This document shows, in pieces, positions 54,061 to 63,508 of a stretch of DNA of 64,000 bases (positions within the stretch are counted from its first letter, which is position 1; each line of letters begins with the position of its first letter). The stretch covers positions 1,977,501 to 2,041,500 of the forward strand of contig NC_134989.1 of NCBI RefSeq assembly GCF_050947335.1, in the 5' to 3' direction. The translations under genes were made by a program, and so were the position numbers. Under the pieces are notes generated by a model. That model was not told the DNA's origin. It made no database searches and worked only from the letters and a program-made list of their open reading frames with translations. The stretch comes from Megachile rotundata (taxonomy: Eukaryota > Arthropoda > Insecta > Hymenoptera > Megachilidae).

Positions 54061-55379
54061 TAGGGTTTGTCCAATAAGTATCCGGATTGATGTCCTAAAA
54101 TGAAGTGCGTTGAAGATATACGTACATTGAGTTAATAATCTTCAAAGAATGCCCCTCCTGCATCAATACACCGTTGCCAGCGGGTTTTCCATTGTTTATA
54201 CGCTTCCTGGAAGTCAGCAAGCGTAAGACTGTTCAGGCACTCCGTCGAAGCCGCTTGAACCGCCTCAATCGTCCCGAAACGATGTCCTTTAAGGCTTCTT
54301 TTAATGCGAGGGAACAGAAAAAAATCAGAGGGTGCCATATCTGGACTGTAGGGTGGTTGGGGTAGTGTTGTGATGTTATGCTTCGTCAGTATCTGTCTCA
54401 CAATTAACGACGTGTGACTTGGCGCCTTGTCGTAATGGAGCATCCAGGAATTCGCGATCTCCCTTCGTACGCGGCGTACTTTAAGTCTCAAACGTTCGAG
54501 CACTTCTGCGTAAAATTGGCCATTCACTGTTTGTCCAGCAGGCACAAACTCTTTGTGGATAACACCTTTTGCGTCAAAGAAGACAATAAGCATCGATTTT
54601 ATCTTTGACTTGCTCATGCGAGCCTTTTTCGGTCGAGGAGAGCCGCTTGTGTGCCACTCAGCACTTTGCATTTTTGACTCCGGATCGTATTCAAAAATCC
54701 ATGTTTCGTCACCGGTAATCACTCTGTCTAAAAGATTTGAATCCCTCTCCAAACATTCTAAAAGTTCACGAGAAATCGTCACACGGCGTTCTTTCTGTTC
54801 CTCTATTAAAACCTTCGGAACCAATTTAGCGCACACTTTTCGCATTTGCAAATCCTCGGTTACGATAGAATGAATAGTGGATTTCGTTAAATTTAATTCC
54901 TGTGCAATTAAACGAATGCTTAAACGGCGATCGGAATTCAAAATTTCCCGCACTTTGTCGACATTCGCATCGGATCGGGACGACGACGGTCGTCCTACGC
55001 GTTGCTCGTCTTCAACGTCTTCACGGCCATCTTTGAAATTTTTGTGCCACTCAAAAACACTCGTTCTGGACATGGAATCATCCTTGTAGGCCTGACGAAT
55101 CATATTAAATGTCTCCGTAGCAGATTTATTTAGCTTAACGCAAAATTTAATCGCACAACGCTGCTCGATGTTTCGTTGCATTTTGATTCTCGACGCGAAC
55201 GTTAAATACGCTTCCACTTCAAGCACGATATAAACGAAACAAATGGTGGAAAACAAATGAACCTAGATTTTTATTATACATAACAACTTTTCGTATCGAT
55301 CTAGCTAATAGAGATTGCTCCCTGACCTACCAAACTAGCAGAAAAAAATCAGTCCGGATACTTATTGGACAAACCCTGT
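54061..55379 (-). mobile_element. Intact mariner inserted in the older mariner
   Basis: 1319 bp with ends TAGGGTTTGTCCAATAAGTA and the inverse CAGGGTTTGTCCAATAAGTA, continuing TCCGGA; flanked by TA (54059-54060 and 55380-55381). The inverted repeats are about 28 bp with one or two differences. One open transposase gene fills the element. Confidence 0.95.
54132..55181 (-). CDS. Mariner transposase, apparently intact
   Basis: 349 codons from the methionine at 55181 (MQRNIEQRCA). The frame is open 25 codons further up to 55256, but family length favours the internal start. Two helix-turn-helix motifs (about residues 5-50 and 70-110) flank the GRPSSS linker. The WVPHEL-like motif is degenerate (KLVPKVL). 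Catalytic residues are D158 (TGDETW), D251 (HYDKAPSH) and D286 (YSPDMAPSDFFLF), with exactly 34 residues between the last two (DD34D). The usual HHDNA box reads HYDKA, a departure next to the catalytic Asp whose effect is unknown. The protein would bind the 28-bp ends and move the element to TA sites. Confidence 0.94.
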   Translation of the reverse strand: MQRNIEQRCAIKFCVKLNKSATETFNMIRQAYKDDSMSRTSVFEWHKNFKDGREDVEDEQRVGRPSSSRSDANVDKVREILNSDRRLSIRLIAQELNLTKSTIHSIVTEDLQMRKVCAKLVPKVLIEEQKERRVTISRELLECLERDSNLLDRVITGDETWIFEYDPESKMQSAEWHTSGSPRPKKARMSKSKIKSMLIVFFDAKGVIHKEFVPAGQTVNGQFYAEVLERLRLKVRRVRREIANSWMLHYDKAPSHTSLIVRQILTKHNITTLPQPPYSPDMAPSDFFLFPRIKRSLKGHRFGTIEAVQAASTECLNSLTLADFQEAYKQWKTRWQRCIDAGGAFFEDY

Positions 55380-56395
55380 ATATGAGCCATTCTGTTCTAT
55401 AACCTTCTTCCATCTCTCAGGAAGCCTCATTATGCCCTTTTTCCAAAATAGTTGAGGCTTACTTTCAAAATATTCATTTAGGTGCGTTTTTATTTCGCTT
55501 ATGGATTTGAAAGATTTACCACGGAGAGAATTTTTTAAGCAGAAGAACAAGTAATAATCGGATGGAGCAAGGTCTGGGGAGTATGGAGGTTGAGGTAGAA
55601 CGTCCCAATCAAACTGTAATAATTTTTGCCTTACGGTCAACGCAACATGCGGTCTTGCATTGTCGTGATGGAATACGACACCTCGTCGGTTCGCCAATTC
55701 TGGCCGTTTTTCTGCTATGGCGGCTTTTACTTGATCCAGTTGATTGCAATATTTGTCAGCATTGATCATATCACCTTCAGGAAGGAGCTCGTAGTACAGT
55801 ACACCCTTCCAGTCCCACCAAATGCACAAAAGAACCTTCTTCGGATGAAGCCCAGGCTTCGCAACAGTTGAAGGTCTATTTTCTTTAGACCAAGTGCGTT
55901 TTCGATGCACATTTTGATACAAAATCCAGGTCTCGTCTCCAGTGACAAGACTCTTTAAGAAAGGATTTCTTTCGTGTCGCTGAAGAAGCAAATCGCATGT
56001 AGAGATGCGGTTCATAAGGCCGGTCTCCGTCAATTGGTGTGGAACCCAAACTTCATATCGATTCGCATATCCCATCTTGATTAAATGCTTATGTACCGTT
56101 GTTTTGAGAATGTTAGTGGCATCCACTCTATCTCACGCACACTGTATCGCGGATTTTCAGCAAGCACAGTCCTGATAATGTCCGTAACCGTCGTTATTGG
56201 GCGGCCGCTGCGGTCTTCATCTTTCAACTCGAAATTGCCAGCTCTAAATTTCTTAAACCAATTGCAGACGGTCCTAATAGTCGTAGCACCATTCCCGTAA
56301 ATGGTGCAAATCTCGTCTGCAGTGTCCTTTGCACTATTGCCTTTTTTAAAGCAATGAAGCATAACATGCCGCAAATGCTTCTTTTGGCTCTCCAT
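55362..56395 (-). pseudogene. Mellifera-type mariner transposase with one frameshift
   Basis: Begins at about 56395 (MESQKKHLRHVMLHCFKKGN) and keeps frame through SGRPITT to NPRYSVREI. A one-base change near 56130 then shifts frame. The rest, from DATNILKTTVHKHL (56123), is open to the natural stop and has the WVPHQL motif, TGDETWILY, HHDNARPHVALT and YSPDLAPSDYYLF, a complete DD34D triad. HDNARPH and PPYSPDLAPSDYYLF are typical of the mellifera subfamily. Apart from the frameshift, it is well preserved. Confidence 0.93.
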
Positions 56396-56588
56396 ATTGA
56401 ACGGCGTAGAAAAAATTTTAAAAGAGACTTTGTCACCAACGAAACGTACTCTGAAAGAGCTCTGGGACGACTGAAACCGATGCCATAAACGGCTAATTGT
56501 AAGAGATACGCCTGCATGTTTATATAAACATAGCCAGTTAGATTCATTCATAGCGTGGCGCGGAAGAAACTTATGGGACACCCTAATA

Positions 56589-57135
56589 CATAAAAACCTG
56601 CCAATATTTTTTTGATCCGTGTGAACCAGAAAATACTGTTTTGCTTCTTGATTCGTAGAAAAGACATAGTGAGAAGTTACGACGATCAATCCCTAGGTAA
56701 GAAACAATGTAAGAAACAGGAAATATTAAAATTGCCAAAAAATACCATACCGTTTATTCAACCATTTGACGTTCACAGGTTTCGAAGTTGAAAAAATTTT
56801 GTTAAAAATTTCTAATCCTTTAATTTTATTGAATTTAGATACAAATTTATTCACAAAAGACAATGTAATAAAAATTGATAAAGCTAAAGTTGAATGCTTG
56901 CTTCTGAAGATTATGTTATATTGTGCACAATAATGACCTTCCTACACCCTCTACTTTCCGAGATATTAAAGAAAATGTGTTTTCAATCCCGAACTTTGAG
57001 GGCTATTTTCACCGCCTCAACATGCATGTCCGCAGATATAAAAAAATGCGTGTCAAATGATTTTTAAAAAGCTACCACATATGTCAATTTCATTAAAATT
57101 CGCGTGTGACACCTTGGTGATGTCCCTTGTGAGTT
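56589..57135. repeat. Spacer and uninterrupted copy of the 51.6 kb repeat
   Basis: 56589-56935 is AT-rich with no features. 56940-57135 is the inverted, uninterrupted counterpart of 51641-51800 plus 52533-52570. It shows the empty site of the TTAA element (TCCGAGATATTAAAGAAAAT). Confidence 0.8.
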
Positions 57136-58043
57136 GTTGGTGACTATAAATTTTTTTTTGTGTATCATGTTCCATATCATTTTAATTAGGTGTTGGGGGA
57201 ATTTTTTTTTTTTCATTAACTTGAAACACAGGCCATCCAGCCAAACTGTGTCGAAGACTTTTTCTAAATCTATGAAGAGTGCCCCTATGCACTCGTTGTC
57301 GTTTCGGGCCCAGCAGATGTTGGAGGTGAATTTAGATATTGCGTGGGTTGTGGAATAGTGGTGTCTGATGCCAAATTGGGTTTCGGGTATTGTGTGGTTT
57401 TTGGCACAAAAGTCAGTTATGGCGTTGTTAATTGTTATTTCGAAAATTTTACTCATGTTTGGGAGGAGGCTGATTGGACGGTAGTGTGATGGGAGGCTGC
57501 CGTCTTTTCCTTTCTTTTTTGATGGGGATTAGTTTTGCCGTTTTCCATGCGGAGGGGAAGTAGGTTCTGTTTAGGCAATTGTTAAGAATTATTGCGTATG
57601 CGCGTATGTAGTTAGGCGGAAGGTTTTTTAGAGCGATGTTGGGTATATTGTCGAAGCTAGATGTTTTTTTATTATTTATTTTTTTGAGGAGAGCTGCGAG
57701 TTTATAGGGTGATGTGAAGTAACTCAAAGGTTCATTGTCCGTGTCGGGGTTGTCCGCGGTGTTGGAGTTGTTAAATATGCAAAGCGTGACGTCGTTTGTT
57801 GAGTCTGTGTGCATGTCTTCTTTTAGGGTTCCTATTTTTTGTTTTATTATGTTTTCCAATTGTTTCCTTTCTATGTCTAGGTTTTTTGTGTGGGTACTCT
57901 CGAAGTGAGTTCCTAGTATATTTAGTTTCTCTGTTGTGTCTGTGATTAGTGTGTTTTCTGTGTCTGTTTGGTGGTTCTGTGGTTGTATGTTGGCGGATGC
58001 GAGTAATTCTGCGTTCTGAGGTGGGATCTTTAGTGTTTTTAAT
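57136..58043 (-). pseudogene. Non-LTR (jockey-like) reverse transcriptase fragment
   Basis: Two overlapping minus-strand frames form one broken gene. The upstream part (58072-57449) carries a linker and then KKINNKKTSSFDNIPNIALK, LNNCLNRTYFPSAWKTAKLI and PIKK, the conserved start of a LINE reverse transcriptase. A frameshift follows near 57500. The downstream part (57456-57064) continues with MSKIFEITINNAI, ETQFGIRHHYSTTHAI and ALFIDLEKVFDTVW, the block containing the first catalytic Asp. The FADD box and everything after are missing, as are the endonuclease and 5' region. Its upstream end abuts the foldback element at 58044. Confidence 0.85.
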
Positions 58044-58773
58044 CGACTTCGAAAAAGGAAGAGGTTACTCAATTCGATCAGTATAATTTTTTTTTTTTTC
58101 TATGTATGTTCGCCGATTACGCCTAGCTGGATGGACCGATCGGAATGAAACTTTTTGCATCTCGTAGGTTCTGACTCCCCATTGGTACCATTATCAAAAA
58201 ATTTCTCATTTTTCAGTTGCAAAGGATTATTGTTGCAAAAAAAAATTGAAAAACGAATATCTATGTTGTCTTTTACTTAATTATGCTCATGGCATTTACG
58301 CAGACAAAAAAAAAAGTCCGGTAGAACTGTCTCACAGTATCCTATACAATTCTCCCCATTCCACTAAACAGCGTGAAATAAAATAATTTTAAGAAAAAAA
58401 ATACACCGACTTCGAAATGCACTAAAAAGTATAAAATAAAATAATTTTCAGAAAAAAAATACACCGACGTCGAAATGCACTAAAAAGTATAAAATAATTT
58501 CTATTTCCTAATGAAGTAATTTCTATTTCTTTGAATCATACAATTACGTCACAGATATGAATTAAACCTATTTACTCGTTAGGTAGTATATTAAATACAT
58601 TTCAACCTTTTCGGAGGCGGCGCATAATTAAAAGATTTTCTTGAACATGTCAACCTTTGGACAGCCAAACATAGGCAAAGCTTGTATAGCTATTTTTTTT
58701 CTATACATATAATTCGACAGCACGCCGCGAAGTAGGTGTTAATGCGTATATAATGTAACTATGGTCTATCTAG

Positions 58774-59063
58774 CCCTTTGCGAACGGGACGGTTCGAAGT
58801 GAACCGTACCGTGGGGCCGAGCTCCTGCCGCGATAGTCATTAAAAATTGCCAGCGCATATTTGTGCTTTAACGCGGTTTTCGTTCATAGCATTCCAAGTC
58901 AAATTCTGGACATATTATATGTACATGCACAGATTTATGTGCATGCACGCATGTACGCGTTTCTCGGCTCTATCAGTTGTTTTCGCAGAACGCATATATC
59001 AGTTCTTCGGCCAATTTGATGATTTACGCAGATCGCATATATGCGGTGGTAGTCCGCAAAGGG
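58774..59063. mobile_element. 290-bp MITE (family D) at a CTAG target
   Basis: Ends CCCTTTGCGAAC and the inverse of GTCCGCAAAGGG, flanked by CTAG (58770-58773) and ATAG (59064-59067). Comparison with the uninterrupted foldback cores at 30.86 kb and 63.94 kb proves the insertion: they read CTATCTA(A/G)ATTCATA without it. Next to the left end is the dyad ACGGTTCGAAGTGAACCGT (58789-58807). The ends are piggyBac-like, but the 4-bp target is not TTAA. Confidence 0.88.
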
Positions 59064-59078
59064 ATAGATTCATAGAGT

Positions 59079-59366
59079 ATGCGACGGAAAGACTCGATCG
59101 CCGCATATGCTATGAAGATAGAGCCCATCTGCCGCAAATTTGGTGATTCCCGCGTCGTGGGCTCCGTTTATAGGTACTTAGATCCCTGGCTTCCACACGT
59201 GAACGAAGTCGATTCAATTTCATTTATATCAGAAACGTTGCGAAATGAAGATGCAGTCGTTACATTTACGTATATTACCAGATATATCTATAATGGTTCG
59301 TATTCTTTCTCAGGATTTATTAATTTCCAATACGCCATACCGCAATCAACTGGTTATTGGCAGTAA
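59079..59366 (+). CDS. Conserved core ORF of the foldback family, copy 2
   Basis: 95 codons, MRRKDSIAAYAMKIEPIC to STGYWQ, homologous along its length to 30877-31185 and to the minus-strand frame at 63583-63927. Differences are scattered single residues (for example VYRYLD against VYRFLD, and DAVVTFTYI against DVVVTFTYI). The frame ends at a TAA where copy 1 continues for a few codons. No domain is recognised. The MITE at 58774-59063 sits just upstream and would separate the frame from any upstream promoter. Confidence 0.45.
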   Translation: MRRKDSIAAYAMKIEPICRKFGDSRVVGSVYRYLDPWLPHVNEVDSISFISETLRNEDAVVTFTYITRYIYNGSYSFSGFINFQYAIPQSTGYWQ

Positions 59367-61183
59367 CGTTTACTGAGGTATTTTTAATTTTGCGCCGCCT
59401 CCGAAAAAGTTGAAATGTATTTAATATACTACCTAACGAGTAAATAGGTTTAATTCATATCTGTGACGTAATTGTATGATTCAAAGAAATAGAAATTACT
59501 TCATTAGGAAATAGAAATTATTTTATACTTTTTAGTGCATTTCGAAGTCGGTGTATTTTTTTTCTGAAAATTATTTTATTTCACGCTTTTTAGTGGAATG
59601 GGGAGAATTGTATAGGATACTGTGAGACAGTTCTTCCGGGCTTTTTTTTGCCTGCGTAAATGCCATGAACATAATTAAGGAAAAGACAACATGGATATTC
59701 GTTTTTCAACTTTTTTTGCAACAATAATCCTTTGCAACTAAAAAATGAAAAAATTTTTGATAATGGTATCAATGGGGAGTTAGACTCCACAAGATGCGAA
59801 AGGCTTTGTTCCGATTGGACCACCCACCTAGGAAAAACCGCCGAACATGCATAGAAAAAATAATCCTTTGCAACTAAAAAATAAAAAAAATGTTTGTTAG
59901 AACGGTGGGGAGACTGTACCAAGCAATGGGAATAATACACCAACGTCAACGTGAACTCATCTTGCTCCATAAGTTGCGTGTCAAAGCGGCAAAGCTTAGT
60001 TAGTGTTTTGGTACAGTGCATTGTAATTGCCCTTTCTTGTCTTTCCTGTGCATAGCATGGGGCGTTCCACTAATAATAATAACAATAGTTACTCGCTAAT
60101 ATCACGAAAACTAGAGCTTACCGCCAATTATGCATAAAGAAAAACTCGTTTAGAATCATGCTACTAATAACGTACTAGAAGGACATAAAAATCGTTCGAA
60201 GTTGGCTTCAAAAGTTAACAACAATTTCTGTAATATCTCGAAAACAAAAGCTTTCCGTCAATTTCGCAAGAGGAAAAAGTTGTCCAGAACCACGCCCCTA
60301 ACAACATATTCAAAGGACATTAAAATCGTTCGAAGTTGATTTCAAAAGTTAACAACAATTTTTGCTAATATCTCAAAAACTAAACATTTCCGCGAAATTT
60401 GTATATGAACAAAATTGTTCTGAGGTGAAGGGTGAATGTGTAACGTCTCTGGGGAAACGTTTTTTTTTCTCAACCACCAACATCACGACAATCTTCTGCC
60501 CACCTATTAGAATACCCAATTACCGACAGTAGTTGCCAAATTATCGACAGTATGTCGCGTATCGATCATCGATCTATCAAACTCAGCAGTCGGTAATCAG
60601 AGTAGATACATATAAATATATATATATATTAGCATTTACATTAATTATCTTATAATTTTGATTTAGAATAGGTAATATTTTCATACCAATAATTGAATAT
60701 TAAGTTGGAATGATTAAAACCAAGATTATGTATTATTTTATTTTAATTCTAATAAATGTGTAATTTAGTATGGAAATTTCCATGACGCTATGATGTGCCT
60801 ACGTGCCGCAATACTCGTCCGAAATCCTTGAGATCAGCGCTAATCCTAGAAAAGGATGGAGCTACTATTTCTATTTTCGGCATTTTTGACCATTAAATTA
60901 ATTAATTAATTAAATCAATTTATGTACGTAAAATCAGTCATTACTAAACTACTTATGGCCGGAACCACGATTATTTTCTCAAACTAGAAAGCTGTAAATC
61001 GAAATAGACTCGCCTCTTATAGAAAAGGACAGAAAATGTATTTTTCATTAAAACACCATTAGAGTACCATTTTAGTATCGAAACGATAGCCATTAATTGA
61101 AGAGCGACATTTAAAACATAATTAAACCGTTCAATTTCATAATTAATATATAATAACGAAGTTATATGAAAATTTAGATATTC

Positions 61184-61231
61184 TGACGTCACAGAAATTC
61201 CAGGAATTCAGCGAACCTGCGAGTATAAAAG
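61184..61231 (+). promoter_or_regulatory. LTR-E promoter: CRE-like site and TATA box
   Basis: TGACGTCA at 61184-61191 and TATAAAAG at 61224-61231, with the same spacing as in LTR-D. TGACGTCA is the palindromic CREB/ATF site; its role here is inferred. Confidence 0.7.
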
Positions 61232-61392
61232 GGCGAGCGAAACCCGTCTAAAATCAGAACAGTCTTCGAAGTCGAGCACGATACACGTCGCGTATATTTG
61301 TATAAGAATAATTAGGAACAGTTTTCGCTGTCAAGAGCCGCAACGAATCTTGATACTTGATTGGTCAAGCGGGTATATGCCATTTGGACAGT

Positions 61393-61793
61393 TGGTCGTG
61401 GGTTGTTTCAGCAGCTAGCTAACGCAGGCTCCCCGTTCAAACGATCTCGTGTCTGAAACTCCGTCAGGAGAGAGCTATACTTAGCGCCAAGAAAGGCTAA
61501 GATATCGAAACGATTGCTCTCAGCTACTCATATTTGATTTTTCGTCGGATTGCTAACGAGCCTTCAGATTCTCGGAGCTCGCTCTGGGTCGTTTCGTAGA
61601 TAGCTAACGCAGGCTCCCCATTTGAGCGGCTTGGTCTCTGAAACCCGTGTCTTTTGGGTGGCAGTTCAGCAATTACGATTTTACAATTAGAGTCAATTGA
61701 TTTGCTACCCTGTCAGGCTTATACTTTTCATCTGATTCTGGATCGTTGGGTTGTTTAGCAGCTAGCTAACGCAGGCTCCCCAATTAAGCGATC
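61393..61793 (+). repeat. Three-copy hairpin module in LTR-E
   Basis: Modules of about 54 bp at 61393, 61577 and 61740. Each has an outer half-stem, GGG, a conserved TAGCTAACGCAGGCTCCCC and a matching outer half-stem. Outer pairs differ between copies yet remain complementary: GTCGT/ACGAT-type in the first, GCTC/GAGC in the second and GATCG/CGATC in the third. This is consistent with a selected RNA structure in the transcript. Confidence 0.55.
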
Positions 61794-62620
61794 TGGTTTT
61801 GGTTGTCAGTATTCGTTTTGGCTAAAAGGGTCATGGACCATTAGTTGTCGAGTCAGATAATAAAAGAGTAACTGTTCTGAAAAGTAATTCATTTAGATTC
61901 AGATAAATTTCGATAATTCGAGTTATTAAAGGAATACTGTTCTCACTTAGCGTAATTTACGTAGTCGACTACACCGCGTTAGATATCAGATAAAATCATA
62001 AATCTGTCTAATTTTTGCGAAAGCGTATTTAGGTGCGTTTAGAGAATTTCACTTAGGTCGAGTTCCTCGCGGCGGTAGATTACAAAGCGCTAACATTATA
62101 AGATCTATCAAATTTCGTTTATACAAATCTAGATACCGAATTGCTCTTAGATTATAGCGTCGAGCACAAAAATCGAATATCAAATTTAGTTAATATTACG
62201 AATGCGAAGTTTGCTTTATCAGAGACCCGATTCAGATACGGTCCGATATAAAGTATTAAATTGCGAGTTTCATATCGTTAAATTCACGATCATCAATTAC
62301 ATATTGTCTAATTTATCAAATTCTATTACTATTATTATTTCAAGATCTATTTAGTTTTTTTATATACTAATCAATCATTTATAATTTATATACTTCCTTT
62401 ATTTTGTTGTTATTGTTGTTTGTTTGTTTCATTTCCTATCGTTTATTGAATAAATCTAATTGTTGAAAGATTTTGACCTGTGGATTTCAATCCTTAACCG
62501 CACACCACACGAATCCCACAATCTATATTCGCGAAATCGAGTCGTTTAGAGGTAAAAGCCGCTCTTTACCTTTTAGCGCTTGTAACTAACTAAACTTAGG
62601 TTCTAGGGTTGTTACAAATG

Positions 62621-62904
62621 AATCGTAGTCCGATTAACAATAACGAGAACTTTATTGATCGAAATGCGCGTGGTGTTCGATGATCGAAAAGTGACCGTTC
62701 GAGTCGAAGTCGGTAATTCGAATGACCTTTTTCGTTGCCTCTTGAGCCTACCCCCGCAAGCACGGGGAAAAACTCAAGAGGAGAAATCCCGTAAACACAC
62801 GACAACGGAACATCATCTGGTCGGCGAAAGTTTTATTGTCTCCGGTATCTGGACATTTCCCAGGCCCCGAAACATCGACTTTGTAGCGGCGAAAAAATCA
62901 ACGC
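62621..62904. other. Spacer between LTR-E and the next foldback arm
   Basis: Less AT-rich, with a 100-codon plus-strand frame (62655-62957) lacking any recognisable domain. It may be part of another element. Confidence 0.35.
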
Positions 62905-63504
62905 TGCACGCTACAGTTCAGAACCATGCCCCTGACAACATATTAAAAGGACATTAAAATCGTTCGAAGTTGATTTCAAAAGTTAATAACAATTTGTTTC
63001 GCTAATATTTCGAAAACTAAATATTTCCGCGAAATTTGTATATGAACAAAATTGTACAGAATCATGTCCGCGATAAGATATTGAAAGCGCACTAAAATCG
63101 AGAAAAGTTTATTTTAAAAGTTGCCAGTTTTTCTGCAATAACAACATTTTGCAATTAAAAAATGAAAAATTTTATGATTATGGTACCAATGGGGAGTCTG
63201 AACCCAATAGATGCAAAAGGCTTCGTTCCGATCGGTCAACCCAGTTAGGCGTAATCGGCGAACATACATAGAAAAAGAAAAAAGTTGCCGGTTTTTTTGC
63301 AATAACAACACTTTGCAATTAAAAAATGAAAAATTTTTTGATAATGGCACCAATGGGGAGTCAGCACCTTCCATATGCAAAAGGTTTCATTTCGATCGGT
63401 CCACCCAGTTAGGCGTAATCGGCGAACATACATAGGAAAAAAAAAAAAAAAAAAAAAAAAATATACTGATCGAATTGAGTAACCTCCTCCTTTTTCGAAG
63501 TCGG
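62905..63504 (+). mobile_element. Foldback element, right arm only (FB4)
   Basis: Subrepeats with CCCCTGACAACATATTAAAA and GATAAGATATTGAAAGCGCA are followed by the terminal module present twice in tandem (63121-63280 and 63285-63440), each with CCAATGGGGAGTC and GGCGAACATACATAG. It ends TTGAGTAACCTCCTCC...CGAAGTCGG directly before TTAA (63505-63508). Confidence 0.85.
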
Positions 63505-63508
63505 TTAA

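Larger units (their letters stand above)
53974..56586 (-). mobile_element. Mariner element (mellifera-type) split by another mariner
   Basis: Ends TTAGGGTGTCCCATAAGTTT and its inverse, flanked by TA (53972-53973 and 56587-56588). It contains a complete second mariner at 54061-55379. Without that insert the element is about 1.29 kb, the normal size for mariner. Its own transposase gene (56395-55362, minus strand) has one frameshift. Confidence 0.93.
58044..60421 (+). mobile_element. Foldback element with core ORF and nested MITE (FB3)
   Basis: The left arm runs 58044 to about 58640 and the right arm 59385 to 60421. They are inverted copies over at least 500 bp: the inner block CCTTTTCGGAGGCGGCGC, CCGACTTCGAAATGCACTAA-type sequence, GAACTGTCTCACAGTATCC, and the ATGTATGTTCGCC module. 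The right arm carries further subrepeats of about 125 bp (60078-60421). The inner CGACTTCGAAATGCAC segment is duplicated in the left arm (about 58410 and 58465). The left end abuts TTAA; the right end is cut near 60421, just before LTR-E. Confidence 0.87.
60439..62616 (+). mobile_element. Solo gypsy-type LTR (LTR-E)
   Basis: 2178 bp from TGTAACGTCTCTGG to AGGGTTGTTACA with the 4-bp duplication AATG (60435-60438 and 62617-62620). It is the best full-length representative, almost the same length as LTR-A. Features in order: CRE-like TGACGTCA (61184-61191), TATAAAAG (61224-61231), three CTAGCTAACGCAGGCTCCCC modules (61393-61446, 61577-61630 and 61740-61793) and AATAAA (62449-62454) near the 3' end. 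The transcribed repeat (R) region would be about 1.2 kb, long for an LTR. Confidence 0.93.
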
